Assembly (NCBI RefSeq): GCF_000758525.1
Contig: NZ_CP009241.1
Coordinates: forward strand, 4,836,001 to 4,900,000
Origin: Paenibacillus sp. FSL H7-0357
Lineage (GTDB): Bacteria; Bacillota; Bacilli; Paenibacillales; Paenibacillaceae
Length of the DNA: 64,000 nucleotides
Reading direction: 5' to 3'
The number at the start of each line of letters is the position of its first letter. Within the stretch, counting starts at the first letter, position 1. A program made the translations under genes and the position numbers. The notes under the pieces were generated by a model that was given only the letters and a program-made list of their open reading frames with translations, was not told the origin of the DNA and searched no databases. Below are positions 15,043 to 24,024 of the stretch, piece after piece.

Positions 15043-18000
15043 TATTCTTTAAACTCCTCAATGGAATTTTGTTTACCCCCGTCAATTTCAGTATTCTGCC
15101 AAGAGTAATTTTTTTGGGGATTGGATCAACTTCATTCTCCACCCATAGTTCACAATCTTTATCGAAATCCAGCAGATCTATTTCAGTATCGTAGTACAAA
15201 ATTATTTGTTCAAAATCCGAAGGTCTAGCAATAATATAAATTTCTCGCCCTAATTTACGAACTCTAAAAATCGTATTTGCTGTATTTTCTATAAGCTGAA
15301 GATTGTCTTTGTCAAACTCGTAATCATCATGTTCATATAAGAAGTTTACAATATTCGTTCTTGAGCGATTTAGAATATTTTTAACGTAACTAAAGAGCTC
15401 AGCACTATTTGTAGATTGATGAATCTGGGCAGAGCCAAAGACGTTCTTTGACAGAGCCTTACGAAGTTCTTCTTCTGATGATATACCCCACTGAGCAAGA
15501 AGTTCTTTTGAAATGCTAATAGCTTCGCTCCCCGCAGATGATTGAGTTGCAAGTATATTCGCCAATTCATTTATATCAGCTACATTATATCTTTTTAAAA
15601 CTTCATCATACTGTTCTGACTTTGCCATACTTTCAGCAATTTCTTCATCGTCATAGAACCAATGAAGATTTTCTATAAGTTCTTTAAAACACTTACTTAC
15701 TCTACTATCTTTGCGGTTATCCCTAATCCATGCGCAAGTGTTTCTAAATGTTTCTCTAAGCTCGAAATCGTTTAGTCTTATTGATTTATTGTTATTTCTA
15801 ACATAGTCAGTGATTGTTGGAGCTATAGTTTCAAGCGATATAGTTCGGTTTAAGGGTAACTCAATTGCAATGCCTTCAAACAACATTTTTCCCCTTACGT
15901 CATTGCCTGAATACGTAGCCGCGTCTTTTAGAATTTCATTAAGACTTCCGTCGTCAAAAAAGATTTCACTCTTACACATAAAATCCCCAATTTGATTTGG
16001 TAATACAGCGTATCTATCAAGTAAGTTTTCATCCTCACATATTCTGAAATGGTTTGCCAATTTTGAAACCCATTCAGCTACTTCTCTGTCATTTTGAAAG
16101 TCATAATGAACAAGGACACTACTAATAGAAGCACAGTCACTTAAATCTATACAAATCTTCTCCCTCCAAAACTTCAATGCGTCGGAGAGCAGTTTATCAT
16201 TAAGATAATTTACTCTGCTGTACTGATCAAAGCAATTTGGATATAGGCATTTAGCAATATCAACAAACTCATTTTGCTTTTCATTTTTTCCTGCACGAAG
16301 ATTGATGATAGCTTTATAAAATTCAGGTTTTGTTTCTTGATTAATTTGGGTTTGAATAAGCTCACTAAATACATTCTTTAAGTTAAATTCTTGTAACCCT
16401 TGCAGGTAATCTTTTGAAACCCTGTTATCAAGCAATCTTTCTCTGAAATTAATACCTGCAATTAAGGCTATATCCTTGTATATTTCGCCGATATTGTTTT
16501 CAGCATATATTCTGTCCAAAGGTAAGAAATCTCCACATTGGTTAGGAAGAATGGATGGATTACGCCCTAATTCAGCAATGAACTTACTTGAATTATGATA
16601 TAGAAGAATAATTAAATCGTTAAGCCATTTTATCGAATCACAGCCCAAACGAGTACTCAGGGTCACCAAATTACCGCAGTCCTCAACCTCTTTAATTAGA
16701 TCAACAATGCCAAAATTGCGGCACTCCACCCACAATGAGTTGTACCAGTTTTCGATTTCATCTTTTCGGGTCATCTTCGCAGGCATCAATATATTTGACA
16801 ACTCCCAAACTTTACTTCTATATTCAGGAGTTTCATCTTTCATAATCAAAATGCTTGAGGTACCCCAAACATCATAAAGAGAACAAATTTCATCCAAACT
16901 ATTATGAATGAAAGTAGTTGTTTTTATATGCTCTTTGATTGGATGAATAAGAATTTCCTCAACCCAATCTGAGTCGAGCCAATTTTTTTCGGATTGTTCA
17001 GAAATCTTAACAATATTATAGAGGTCTTTGTAACCTTTCGTTGAAAAATAGTCAAGCATATCGTTATATAGGTTTATTGCTTCTATAATTCTTTTTCTGT
17101 TCTCATCTGAGTCACCACCTGAACGCTCGGAATGAATCAAGGGGATGCCGTCACGAGGCTCTGTGGGATTAAACAATGGACTATTGACAACTACCGGAAA
17201 TGCAAAGTCATGAGTGCCTAATAAGGGGAAATCGCAAAAAATCCGTGGCAATTCCTTATGCAGCCCAATTAAATGTTTTTCATTTGTGCTGTTTTTTTTA
17301 ATTTCTACAGCGATCGATACCTCATTATTCGCTTGCACAAAGACATACCTATTGTCGAAAGTAGTGTTTTCGCCTTTTGATGTTGAGATTTGTACCTCGG
17401 TAACATTAGCAGATTGAAGTTCTACAGATAATTCCCCCCCTCTTCGAATCACTCTTTCATAATTATCCATGCTAACGGTTATTGAACTTAACTCTGGCAC
17501 AAATGCAAATACATATGGAATAGAAATTAGAAGATTTTTTAGGCCTGACTTTGCTGTTTCTATCCCTACTCTATCCAATTCGTAAACAAACTTTGTATTC
17601 ATTTGACTCTCATCAACAGCACATTCTGTTCCGTTGTCCAGCATATCACAACTGTCACTTATGGCATTCATGATTGATGTTTTATCTTGTCCAGTCCTGT
17701 CTAATAACGTCTTGAAGGAACGAGGGCTTTCATTATCATCTTGTAGAAATCCATGCACCTGAACTTTCTCAGAAAGCAAATGAGTCGTCAAGAAACCCGT
17801 TCCAAATTTACCAGTAGATTTCTTTTTGTTCTCAGCGGTCAATGAGCGTTCTTTTGTTGAAACCTGCTCAATCAAAAAAACTATGTTTTCAGTCGTAAAC
17901 AATCGACCATTATGGTTAAATTCAATAGTTTTATTAACTTCGCTAAATTTAATCTCGATATCAACGAATCCACTTGCATTCACGACATCCTTAGCGTTTT

Positions 18001-18142
18001 GAATCAACTCCCATATCCATCTATACGATGTATCTGGACCATTGCTGTCTTTAAGGGCCTTGAGCTTATCGATAATTTTTGTTGCAGATTGAGCCTCGCT
18101 TGCACCTTTACGCAATTGTTGGATTTTCTCACGAAACGTCAT
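15035..18142 (-). CDS. sacsin-like GHKL ATPase, 1035 aa, candidate anti-phage protein
   Basis: The first 130 residues are a sacsin/GHKL-type ATP-binding domain: RWIWELIQNAKD (Glu45, Asn49: the N-box), FNHNGRLFT at 75-83 (the G1 position; the usual Asp is Asn here), and KSTGKFGTGFLTTHLL at 108-123 (G2 lid). This matches sacsin N-terminal / NO VEIN-type proteins, which in bacteria often sit in defence islands. The remaining 900 residues are helical repeats plus mixed segments with no domain I can name. It is the first gene of a two-gene unit whose second product is nuclease-like. ATP-dependent sensing with a nuclease effector is the natural model; it is inferred, not shown. Confidence 0.75.
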   Translation of the reverse strand: MTFREKIQQLRKGASEAQSATKIIDKLKALKDSNGPDTSYRWIWELIQNAKDVVNASGFVDIEIKFSEVNKTIEFNHNGRLFTTENIVFLIEQVSTKERSLTAENKKKSTGKFGTGFLTTHLLSEKVQVHGFLQDDNESPRSFKTLLDRTGQDKTSIMNAISDSCDMLDNGTECAVDESQMNTKFVYELDRVGIETAKSGLKNLLISIPYVFAFVPELSSITVSMDNYERVIRRGGELSVELQSANVTEVQISTSKGENTTFDNRYVFVQANNEVSIAVEIKKNSTNEKHLIGLHKELPRIFCDFPLLGTHDFAFPVVVNSPLFNPTEPRDGIPLIHSERSGGDSDENRKRIIEAINLYNDMLDYFSTKGYKDLYNIVKISEQSEKNWLDSDWVEEILIHPIKEHIKTTTFIHNSLDEICSLYDVWGTSSILIMKDETPEYRSKVWELSNILMPAKMTRKDEIENWYNSLWVECRNFGIVDLIKEVEDCGNLVTLSTRLGCDSIKWLNDLIILLYHNSSKFIAELGRNPSILPNQCGDFLPLDRIYAENNIGEIYKDIALIAGINFRERLLDNRVSKDYLQGLQEFNLKNVFSELIQTQINQETKPEFYKAIINLRAGKNEKQNEFVDIAKCLYPNCFDQYSRVNYLNDKLLSDALKFWREKICIDLSDCASISSVLVHYDFQNDREVAEWVSKLANHFRICEDENLLDRYAVLPNQIGDFMCKSEIFFDDGSLNEILKDAATYSGNDVRGKMLFEGIAIELPLNRTISLETIAPTITDYVRNNNKSIRLNDFELRETFRNTCAWIRDNRKDSRVSKCFKELIENLHWFYDDEEIAESMAKSEQYDEVLKRYNVADINELANILATQSSAGSEAISISKELLAQWGISSEEELRKALSKNVFGSAQIHQSTNSAELFSYVKNILNRSRTNIVNFLYEHDDYEFDKDNLQLIENTANTIFRVRKLGREIYIIARPSDFEQIILYYDTEIDLLDFDKDCELWVENEVDPIPKKITLGRILKLTGVNKIPLRSLKNND

Positions 18143-18667
18143 AAACTATCTACTCCCTTGTAATAAAATAGCCTCTCGATATTCGTCGAGACAAATGGGA
18201 CAAAGCTTCCATTGATCTATCCAAACTCACATCCTCCTACTTTGCAGGAAGATTTTTATATGTCCTATTTATTTCATTCCGGAAAATCTTCTGGATGGTT
18301 TCTATCAATAAAACTTGACAATCTATCATTTATACACATGCTAAAACTACAATAAGCATAGACCATTTAGGTTTTAAATTCCAGAAATTTTTCCCATTTG
18401 CAACACAAAAAGACCTCCTCAAGTGACAGGAGCATCATTTTTAAGTAGTCCTATATATACTATTATCTATCCAACAAACGGTATCTTCATCAAATGTCTT
18501 ACGCTGAATTAATTACTTTGGTTATAACAAATAGCCCGAACTCTAGAAGCTTCGGGCAAAGTAGCTATTTAAACAGGTGAATGTGGCTCCAACTCACTAC
18601 TCCCTAACCAACAACACACAGCACTCAACATGTGAGGAGAAAGCAATAAGAACGAATATATCAATCT
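18143..18667. other. intergenic region upstream of the ATPase gene
   Basis: About 520 bp, AT-rich. On the minus strand a short open stretch (about 18145-18225) ends KLCPICLDEYREAILLQGS with a stop just before the ATPase start; the CPIC motif looks like a zinc-binding relic, but there is no start codon. A small hairpin, GCCCGAA with TTCGGGC, lies at 18534-18559 and an A-rich imperfect stem at 18408-18440. No clear promoter could be fixed. Confidence 0.35.
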
Positions 18668-20176
18668 TCATTTATAACAAACCGTCAGCTCCACCCGATT
18701 CCCTTCCCTATCATACACAATCCGCTCCACTAACTTCTTCAACGCCCGATTCTTCTCTTCACTTGTCACCGCAGCGCCCCATAACTCCCTAAACTCCCCT
18801 ATCCGCTCATATATCTGCTCCACAGTCGGATAATTCCCTTCATCTACTACAACCTTCCGCAAATCCTTCAACTCTTCCTCCAGCTTCTGTATCTGTCTTG
18901 AACGAACAGCCTTTCGCTCTAAAAACACTTGTTTCGTTATCATGTCCTCTTCATACGATTCATGCAGCTTGTCCAATGCCCGCTTCTGCTTCTTCAACTC
19001 CTGCGCTTTAACCTCGATGATCACTTGTGTATCATTATACCGACTGTCATGCATTTCAATCTCCCGCAAAATGTTTGGATCAACATGGATAATCCGATCA
19101 TACAGCGCATTGAAAAAGTCAACATCCATTACCTTGCCACGCTGTTCACATTTGCTTCCATCTTTGTATTGGTGATAGCATAATGCACTCCAATGCTGTC
19201 CCTGCTTCTTGTTCTCACCTACTCTAAATCTCATCCGAGAACCGCATTTCTCACAATAAAGCAAGCCTGATAAAGGAAAAATGTTACGTCTTGAATTTGG
19301 ATTCAACATGCGATTCTTAAGCAGCCGCTCCATAATTGCTTCATGTTCTTCCGGTGTTTTCAGCTTTTCATGTGTTCCCATGACTTTAATCCGCTCTTCC
19401 TCGGGTACAAGCTCCACCTGACCACGCTTGGAACGGGTTTTTCCATAAGTAATGTAACCCAAATGGATTTCGCTTGCCAGTAAACGTTGCACCGTAATGT
19501 TCGACCAGCCTTTGTTCTTTCCATCCGGCTTAATGTTATATGGTGTGGGTATCTTGTTATCCGTCAACCAAATGGCGATATGTCCAAGGTTTGTTCCATT
19601 AAGATATTTCTCTACAATCGCTCGGTAAATCGCACGCTTCGTCTCATCCACCAGTACCGATCTTGTGTTCTTATCGTAGTAGTAAGGAAACGGCGGCTTT
19701 CCATTGGTCCACATGCCTTTCTTCGCCCCGGCCTCTTTGCCCTGCTTCATTCTTCGCTTAATCGTTTTGTACTCTATTCGGGCAAAAATGGACATGAAGT
19801 CAAAGGATACATCGTCATTGTCTATTTCCAAATCGTATATCTTGTTCGGTGTAATGATTACCGTCTCTGAGTTCAAAAACGTATCTTTTATGAGTGCCCA
19901 ATCCTTATTTTCTCCACGCCCTAAACGGTCAATATCCATGACCACTACGCCATCATAGAGCTTGTCTTCAACATGCCGAAGTAACTTCTGCATTTCCTTA
20001 CGGGACTCTATCTTTTCCCCAGAGGCCACTTCTTCATATAGCCTATAGGTCCAATTTCGATTCTCGACCAAGGCCAGAAGGGTATCCCTATGCTTCGAGA
20101 GAACGTCTTCAAATTCACCATCATCACGTGATTTTCTTAAATAAACGGCTACGTGTTTAATTGTTTTGCTTTCCAT
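18668..20176 (-). CDS. large serine recombinase
   Basis: 502 residues from the ATG at 20176 (AGAGGAAC upstream). The frame is open further upstream, but that part overlaps a small gene on the other strand and is not expected to be coding. Domains: resolvase-type catalytic domain at 1-150 (VAVYLRKSRDDG with the nucleophile Ser, VVVMDIDRLGRG with catalytic Arg), recombinase domain at about 160-290, zinc ribbon (LYCEKCGSRM, then Cys residues after ALCYHQYKDGSKC), then a coiled coil (KAQELKKQKRALDKLHE onward) and C-terminal tail. This is the integrase/excisionase type that mobilises phages, ICEs and SCC-like elements. A decayed duplicate of its 3' end lies at 6017-6215. att sites could not be fixed. 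Confidence 0.9.
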   Translation of the reverse strand: MESKTIKHVAVYLRKSRDDGEFEDVLSKHRDTLLALVENRNWTYRLYEEVASGEKIESRKEMQKLLRHVEDKLYDGVVVMDIDRLGRGENKDWALIKDTFLNSETVIITPNKIYDLEIDNDDVSFDFMSIFARIEYKTIKRRMKQGKEAGAKKGMWTNGKPPFPYYYDKNTRSVLVDETKRAIYRAIVEKYLNGTNLGHIAIWLTDNKIPTPYNIKPDGKNKGWSNITVQRLLASEIHLGYITYGKTRSKRGQVELVPEEERIKVMGTHEKLKTPEEHEAIMERLLKNRMLNPNSRRNIFPLSGLLYCEKCGSRMRFRVGENKKQGQHWSALCYHQYKDGSKCEQRGKVMDVDFFNALYDRIIHVDPNILREIEMHDSRYNDTQVIIEVKAQELKKQKRALDKLHESYEEDMITKQVFLERKAVRSRQIQKLEEELKDLRKVVVDEGNYPTVEQIYERIGEFRELWGAAVTSEEKNRALKKLVERIVYDREGNRVELTVCYK

Positions 20177-20290
20177 AAGTTCCTCTACTCCAAACGTGTT
20201 AATATTTTGCCGCCTTCCAAATAGAATGTTGAGCATTTTTGATGACACATCATCGAATATGACAACTCTTAAATTTTGGAGGCGTAATTC

Positions 20291-20464
20291 ATGAAGAAAT
20301 GTGAATATGTAATCAAAGAAGTTAATCAGCAATCTGGCAAAGCGTTGCGGCAATTTCATGAGCATGTGATTGAGATATTGAGCCAAACGGTCCAAGCCAA
20401 GGCCGACATAGACATACCTCTCCCCAAAGTGCATCATTCTACGCAAGACAGCCAGAAAATTTAA
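20291..20464 (+). CDS. 57-aa protein divergent from the serine recombinase
   Basis: A short plus-strand gene: GGAGGCG seven bases before the ATG at 20291, then 57 codons beginning MKKCEYVIKEVNQQSG and ending TAA, followed by a strong shared terminator. It lies opposite a spurious 5' extension of the recombinase frame, which is easily mistaken for coding sequence. The product is helical and hydrophilic (ALRQFHEHVIEILSQTV). Small proteins next to large serine recombinases include recombination directionality factors and repressors, so this is a candidate; the sequence itself shows no known family. Confidence 0.6.
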   Translation: MKKCEYVIKEVNQQSGKALRQFHEHVIEILSQTVQAKADIDIPLPKVHHSTQDSQKI

Positions 20465-20470
20465 CAAAAT

Positions 20471-20513
20471 AAAAACAAGCCGGAGTACATGACCATCCAT
20501 GCTCCGGCTTGTT
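20471..20513. terminator. bidirectional terminator between convergent genes
   Basis: An 11-base perfect stem (ACAAGCCGGAG with CTCCGGCTTGT), flanked by A-tract and T-rich sequence. It lies between the 57-aa gene and the stop codon of the 189-residue gene, serving both. Confidence 0.85.
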
Positions 20514-21083
20514 CTATTTCAGGTTATTTTGAATGAATTCTCGCTCCGACTTTTTCAGATACCTTAGTGAGTTCTCGAAGGAATACAAATAAATGGAGCG
20601 AAGCAACCTCAGCTTTTCTACTGAGCCAACCGCAATCACTTGCTTAATGGCCGGGATCATTTGGCTGTTCGTTACTCCGAATTTTCCCGGCTTTACAATA
20701 TCTTCAATGGCAAGTGACGACTCTTCTTTGCCATCGTTTGATTCTGGCTGCAACTCTTGTATATTTGCTTCATTTAATATTACTTGCTGAAGTTTTCCAT
20801 CATTTAGGTCAGCCACGATCTCTTGTTCTTTATGAATAATTGGCTTTTCCTCTAAGTTCTCATTAGCTGCCTCAGTTGGAGCTGGTTCTTCCTGAACCGA
20901 GACCTCCTCGTCCTGTTGAGCTTGTTCTTGACCTGTATCTTCATGAACTTGAATATCCTCTGCCTCAATACTTGTCTGCTCATTTTCACTTTGAAGCTGT
21001 TCTGACATCGTTTGTTCACCTTCCAGTTCAAGATGATTACTTCCACGGCTGTTTCTGCCTGAAACCCTATTCTTATTTGCCAT
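20514..21083 (-). CDS. recombinase-linked protein with acidic N-terminal region
   Basis: 189 residues from an ATG with TAGGAG upstream. Residues 1-20 are basic (NKNRVSGRNSRG), residues 20-125 are very acidic, Gln/Glu-rich and probably disordered, and residues 130-189 form a compact helical domain (MIPAIKQVIAVGSVEKLRLL, YSFENSLRYLKKSEREF). That domain is shared with the protein at 6315-6632. The stop codon touches the terminator, so the downstream recombinase needs its own promoter. The charge pattern suggests a nucleic-acid or protein-binding adaptor; no function is known. Confidence 0.65.
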   Translation of the reverse strand: MANKNRVSGRNSRGSNHLELEGEQTMSEQLQSENEQTSIEAEDIQVHEDTGQEQAQQDEEVSVQEEPAPTEAANENLEEKPIIHKEQEIVADLNDGKLQQVILNEANIQELQPESNDGKEESSLAIEDIVKPGKFGVTNSQMIPAIKQVIAVGSVEKLRLLRSIYLYSFENSLRYLKKSEREFIQNNLK

Positions 21084-21279
21084 TTCTTAACTCCTATAAA
21101 TTGGTATTTTTCTTAAGTCGATCTTATCAACATGCTTGACCCTCGTACACCGTTTCTTCCGTTTAATATAGTAACTATTTTGCTATGTATCTTCATTTAA
21201 AAGGCAAAACAAAGCCCATAGTGAATTTCTACACTACAGGCTCATAAAGCTTGATTAAAATGAAGTTATCTTGCACGCT

Positions 21280-21606
21280 TTACGACAAGCTTCCCCAATC
21301 CCTAATGATTGTCCAAGGGTTCTTCCTTGTCCAGGTTACAATCTGCTCCGGTATAAATGGCTCTGTGATAATCTCCAGTTGGATAACTTGATCTGGACTT
21401 AAACTCAGAAAATGTGGTTTTGGCTCGCTATCCAAGTCCCACATATGATATTTGTAAAATTTGATCTTTGCTCGTTCACTAGGTGCCAAATCCAGTGGCG
21501 CACATCGTCTACTCCGTTCCTCTCCACTTCTGGTTGTAAACGTAACTCGTAGTAACCTTTTTCGCTCAATGGCATCTGCAAACATCAGCAGCATTTGTTT
21601 ATCCAT
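21280..21606 (-). CDS. WYL-domain-like small protein
   Basis: 108 residues from the ATG at 21606, chosen because AAGGAAG lies eight bases upstream; a longer frame to 21636 has no site. The segment LRVTFTTRSGEERSRRCAPL then HMWDLDSEPKPHFLSLSPDQ and IQLEIITEPF has the strand pattern of WYL domains, which bind nucleotides or nucleic acid in regulators of defence and CRISPR loci. Here the domain stands alone with no helix-turn-helix. The assignment is moderately sure. Confidence 0.5.
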   Translation of the reverse strand: MDKQMLLMFADAIERKRLLRVTFTTRSGEERSRRCAPLDLAPSERAKIKFYKYHMWDLDSEPKPHFLSLSPDQVIQLEIITEPFIPEQIVTWTRKNPWTIIRDWGSLS

Positions 21607-21771
21607 AATTGACACTTCCTTACACCTTATTTCCACTTTTGCGGCTTAGTTGAATCATATATCTTGTTGAGCAAAACATAACCTGAAGGAATAGCTTCAC
21701 ATGAAAGTGTAAAGATTCATTGAACAAAGAATTAACACTTTGACCACTTCAAGGCTATTCTTAAAAAAAAG

Positions 21772-22029
21772 CTATTCATCAAAATCAGTTTCCGCCCATA
21801 CCTGCTCCCGACCAATCATCTGATCTCCTTTAAAATAATGTTGTCCTTCCTTTTGTAAGCGTTCTCCACATTGTTTGCAGGAAAACCGTTCTTTACCAAC
21901 ATACATGTTTAAACCAGATTCTTTCATTGCTCGTACAAGTTTATTCCCACAAGAACAAGTTGCAACCCATACATACTTTACTTGTCCCGGATAAATGTTC
22001 GTTCCTTTGGCATTGATGATTTGCTTCAT
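21772..22029 (-). CDS. small zinc-ribbon-like protein
   Basis: 85 residues with a strong GGAGGCG site before the ATG at 22029. Two cysteine pairs, CSCGNK and CKQCGE, are spaced about 26 residues apart as in a zinc ribbon, and the C-terminus is acidic (AETDFDE). It is probably a small DNA- or RNA-binding protein of the mobile element; family unknown. Confidence 0.6.
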   Translation of the reverse strand: MKQIINAKGTNIYPGQVKYVWVATCSCGNKLVRAMKESGLNMYVGKERFSCKQCGERLQKEGQHYFKGDQMIGREQVWAETDFDE

Positions 22030-22069
22030 TAGTAAAACGCCTCCTTCATATGCTACTGAAAATGAAAAA

Positions 22070-22103
22070 GACGTTAACCAGATGTATTACATCCGTTAAC
22101 GTC
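22070..22103. terminator. intrinsic terminator after the tyrosine recombinase
   Basis: A long stem: GACGTTAAC with GTTAACGTC, plus an inner GATG/CATC pair, with T-rich sequence on the minus side. It lies directly after the recombinase stop codon. Confidence 0.8.
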
Positions 22104-22104
22104 T

Positions 22105-22653
22105 TCATAGGTTAAGATTGAAATAAACATTATCTAGCTCTTGTCGAGTGATTCCTATGTATGCCAGAGTGACACTCGGTGCTGAATGGTTGAGCAGCTT
22201 TTGAATACGAGTAATATCTACACCACTTTGGTAAGCATGAAAGGCAAACGACTTTCTCAAGGTATGTGTTCCAACGGCTTCTTTGATGCCAACACGGCTT
22301 GCCCCTTCACTCAGTATCCGGTAAGCATGTACTCGGCTAATTGGATTCCCACCTTTGCGGCTGGCAAACAGCGCTCCTGACTTATGACCTGTTGCTTTTA
22401 CATATTCCTGAATTGCTTTTTTACAGGTATCTGACAAGGGAAAATCTTTTCTTTTACCTGTCTTCTGCTCTCGAAGGCTGATCCGATCTTGATTGTACAC
22501 CTCTTCCACCTGAAGCTTGAGCAAATATGATATTCGCAATCCTGAGTTAATGCCAAGCACAAACAACAGATAGTCTCGGATATTCTGCCCTCGCAGATAC
22601 TTCTTCAAAGCATCAATCTGTTTCTTACTACGGATAGGTTCTACAAATTCCAT
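22105..22653 (-). CDS. single-domain tyrosine recombinase (integrase)
   Basis: 182 residues from the ATG at 22653 (AAGAGGTG upstream; a GTG three codons earlier is less likely). It is a catalytic domain almost without the usual N-terminal SAM-like arm-binding domain. All active-site residues are present: Arg in NSGLRISYLL, Lys in EQKTGKRKDF, His-x-x-Arg in GTHTLRKSFA, His in KLLNHSAPS, and the Tyr nucleophile in LAYIGITRQE. Such short recombinases act in resolution or inversion or as accessory integrases in Gram-positive elements. Short inverted repeats with TGTTAC/GTAAC near 22683-22856 upstream could be its targets. Confidence 0.9.
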   Translation of the reverse strand: MEFVEPIRSKKQIDALKKYLRGQNIRDYLLFVLGINSGLRISYLLKLQVEEVYNQDRISLREQKTGKRKDFPLSDTCKKAIQEYVKATGHKSGALFASRKGGNPISRVHAYRILSEGASRVGIKEAVGTHTLRKSFAFHAYQSGVDITRIQKLLNHSAPSVTLAYIGITRQELDNVYFNLNL

Positions 22654-22865
22654 ACCAAACACCTCTTAAACTTAATGTAACTAACTATATAATAATTATA
22701 TATTGTGTTACTTTCGACGTAAACGGCAAAGCTCCATGGAGCCGAAAAGAACCCGGATGTCTTACCCCGCCTACCCTCGTGGTCATTTGGCCTATGTAAC
22801 ACTATTCTATTGTGTAACATTCATGTTAATTGAAAGTAACTTCATGTTGTTTAATAGAATTGCGA

Positions 22866-22895
22866 AAACTCCCGTGCCTTTGACTGCGGGAGTTT
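22866..22895 (-). terminator. intrinsic terminator after the integrase-like gene
   Basis: Stem AACTCCCG with CGGGAGTT and a T-run on the minus strand, 40 bp past the stop codon of the gene at 22935. Confidence 0.8.
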
Positions 22896-22934
22896 AAGTT
22901 ATTAAAACATGCTTTAACCATTCGACAAAACTTA

Positions 22935-23876
22935 TTAATTTATCTGATAGGCTTTTTTTGAATTTTCTCTCATTATATACTCCTTCGTTGCACTTGTTAT
23001 TTGTGTATCTTTGTTAAAACCAATTATCTTATAAAAATCAATCAGACCTTTACCTTTTGTTTCCAATAAATCATTTAAAATTCTAGATCGTATTATTTTT
23101 TGTGTATTGACTCTTGTGGATAAAAATAAACTATTTGACTTATTATCATTTAACACATTTAATAATTTATTTATCGACAAATTGTCAGCGGATTGACCGT
23201 TAATACTTATCATATTGTCTGATTTTTCTATAATTTCATTTGATATTCTATAGTTGTAATATTTTTCGCAGACTTCATAAAATTTCTCATTCAATTCAAT
23301 CCATTCATTAACTAATGGATCTGTATCAAATCTAATATTCCGTATCCTCTTTAATTTAATGTCAAAATCACTCCACTTCAATTTTGCAAGATGATTCTGT
23401 TCAAACAAAGCAGAATATGACAAAGAAATAATCATGGGTGTTAACAAACTATCTTCGAAAGCCCTTCTCTTGCTATATTGATAATTAAAGTCTAGTAAAA
23501 AATTCAAATCATCTTTTATTAAAAAATCTAATGGTTCTTGTTTTTTACTTTGATATTGCTTCAATTCATTTTTTATTTCAATATAATCCTGTGGCTTAAT
23601 CCTTCCAACAATAAAGTAAAAATCAAGTAGATTTGTAACAGCATATCTGGCAGTAGCTGAACTTCTCAATTTGTGGTAGCTTTTTAGAGAATATTTACTA
23701 AAAAAATCTTTATAATCTTCAATAAGGACTTTACTATTAATACAATTTTGTATATAGAAATTCAAATCATCCAAATATCTTTTCTTTGTCTCATAGCTAG
23801 TAGATCGTTCTTTCATTTCAAGATAATTAATAAAATCATTAGAAACCGATTCAAATAACTTTTGTCTAAAATCCAA
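22935..23876 (-). CDS. integrase-like protein with degenerate active site
   Basis: 313 residues, Lys/Asn-rich and AT-rich. The N-terminal 120 residues resemble a SAM-like core-binding domain (RYLDDLNFYIQNCI), and the middle (TPMIISLSYSALFEQNHLAK then LKWSDFDIKLKRI) aligns with the start of a tyrosine-recombinase catalytic domain. The conserved Arg of that segment is missing, and no HxxR or Tyr nucleophile motif is evident in the C-terminus. It is therefore probably a catalytically dead relative acting as a DNA-binding or regulatory partner, or a decayed integrase still open. It ends at a clear terminator. Confidence 0.5.
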   Translation of the reverse strand: MDFRQKLFESVSNDFINYLEMKERSTSYETKKRYLDDLNFYIQNCINSKVLIEDYKDFFSKYSLKSYHKLRSSATARYAVTNLLDFYFIVGRIKPQDYIEIKNELKQYQSKKQEPLDFLIKDDLNFLLDFNYQYSKRRAFEDSLLTPMIISLSYSALFEQNHLAKLKWSDFDIKLKRIRNIRFDTDPLVNEWIELNEKFYEVCEKYYNYRISNEIIEKSDNMISINGQSADNLSINKLLNVLNDNKSNSLFLSTRVNTQKIIRSRILNDLLETKGKGLIDFYKIIGFNKDTQITSATKEYIMRENSKKAYQIN

Positions 23877-23978
23877 ATCACATACCTCCGATGAAATAGT
23901 TTTTCATAGTTATTGAAGCATAACATGAATTTTTCCTATCGTATATATATGATATTGTCTGTTCTATTAATTCAACAA

Positions 23979-24024
23979 TTGATTCACGCGAACATCCCAT
24001 CAGTGACAAATACGTGTGGGTCAA
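23979..24024. repeat. 46-bp imperfect palindrome, copy C
   Basis: Arms TTGATTCACGCGAAC and ATACGTGTGGGTCAA. It is the rightmost of three copies and lies at the right side of the accessory island, upstream of the integrase-like gene. The remaining bases between 24025 and 24234 show no gene. Confidence 0.65.

Noticed and set aside
19487..19870. 127-codon plus-strand open frame
   Set aside because: Antisense to the recombinase domain of the serine recombinase, with no binding site or domain.
20177..20500. N-terminal extension of the serine recombinase by 108 residues
   Set aside because: It lies upstream of a good ATG with a binding site, is not recombinase-like, and overlaps the 57-aa gene and terminator on the other strand.
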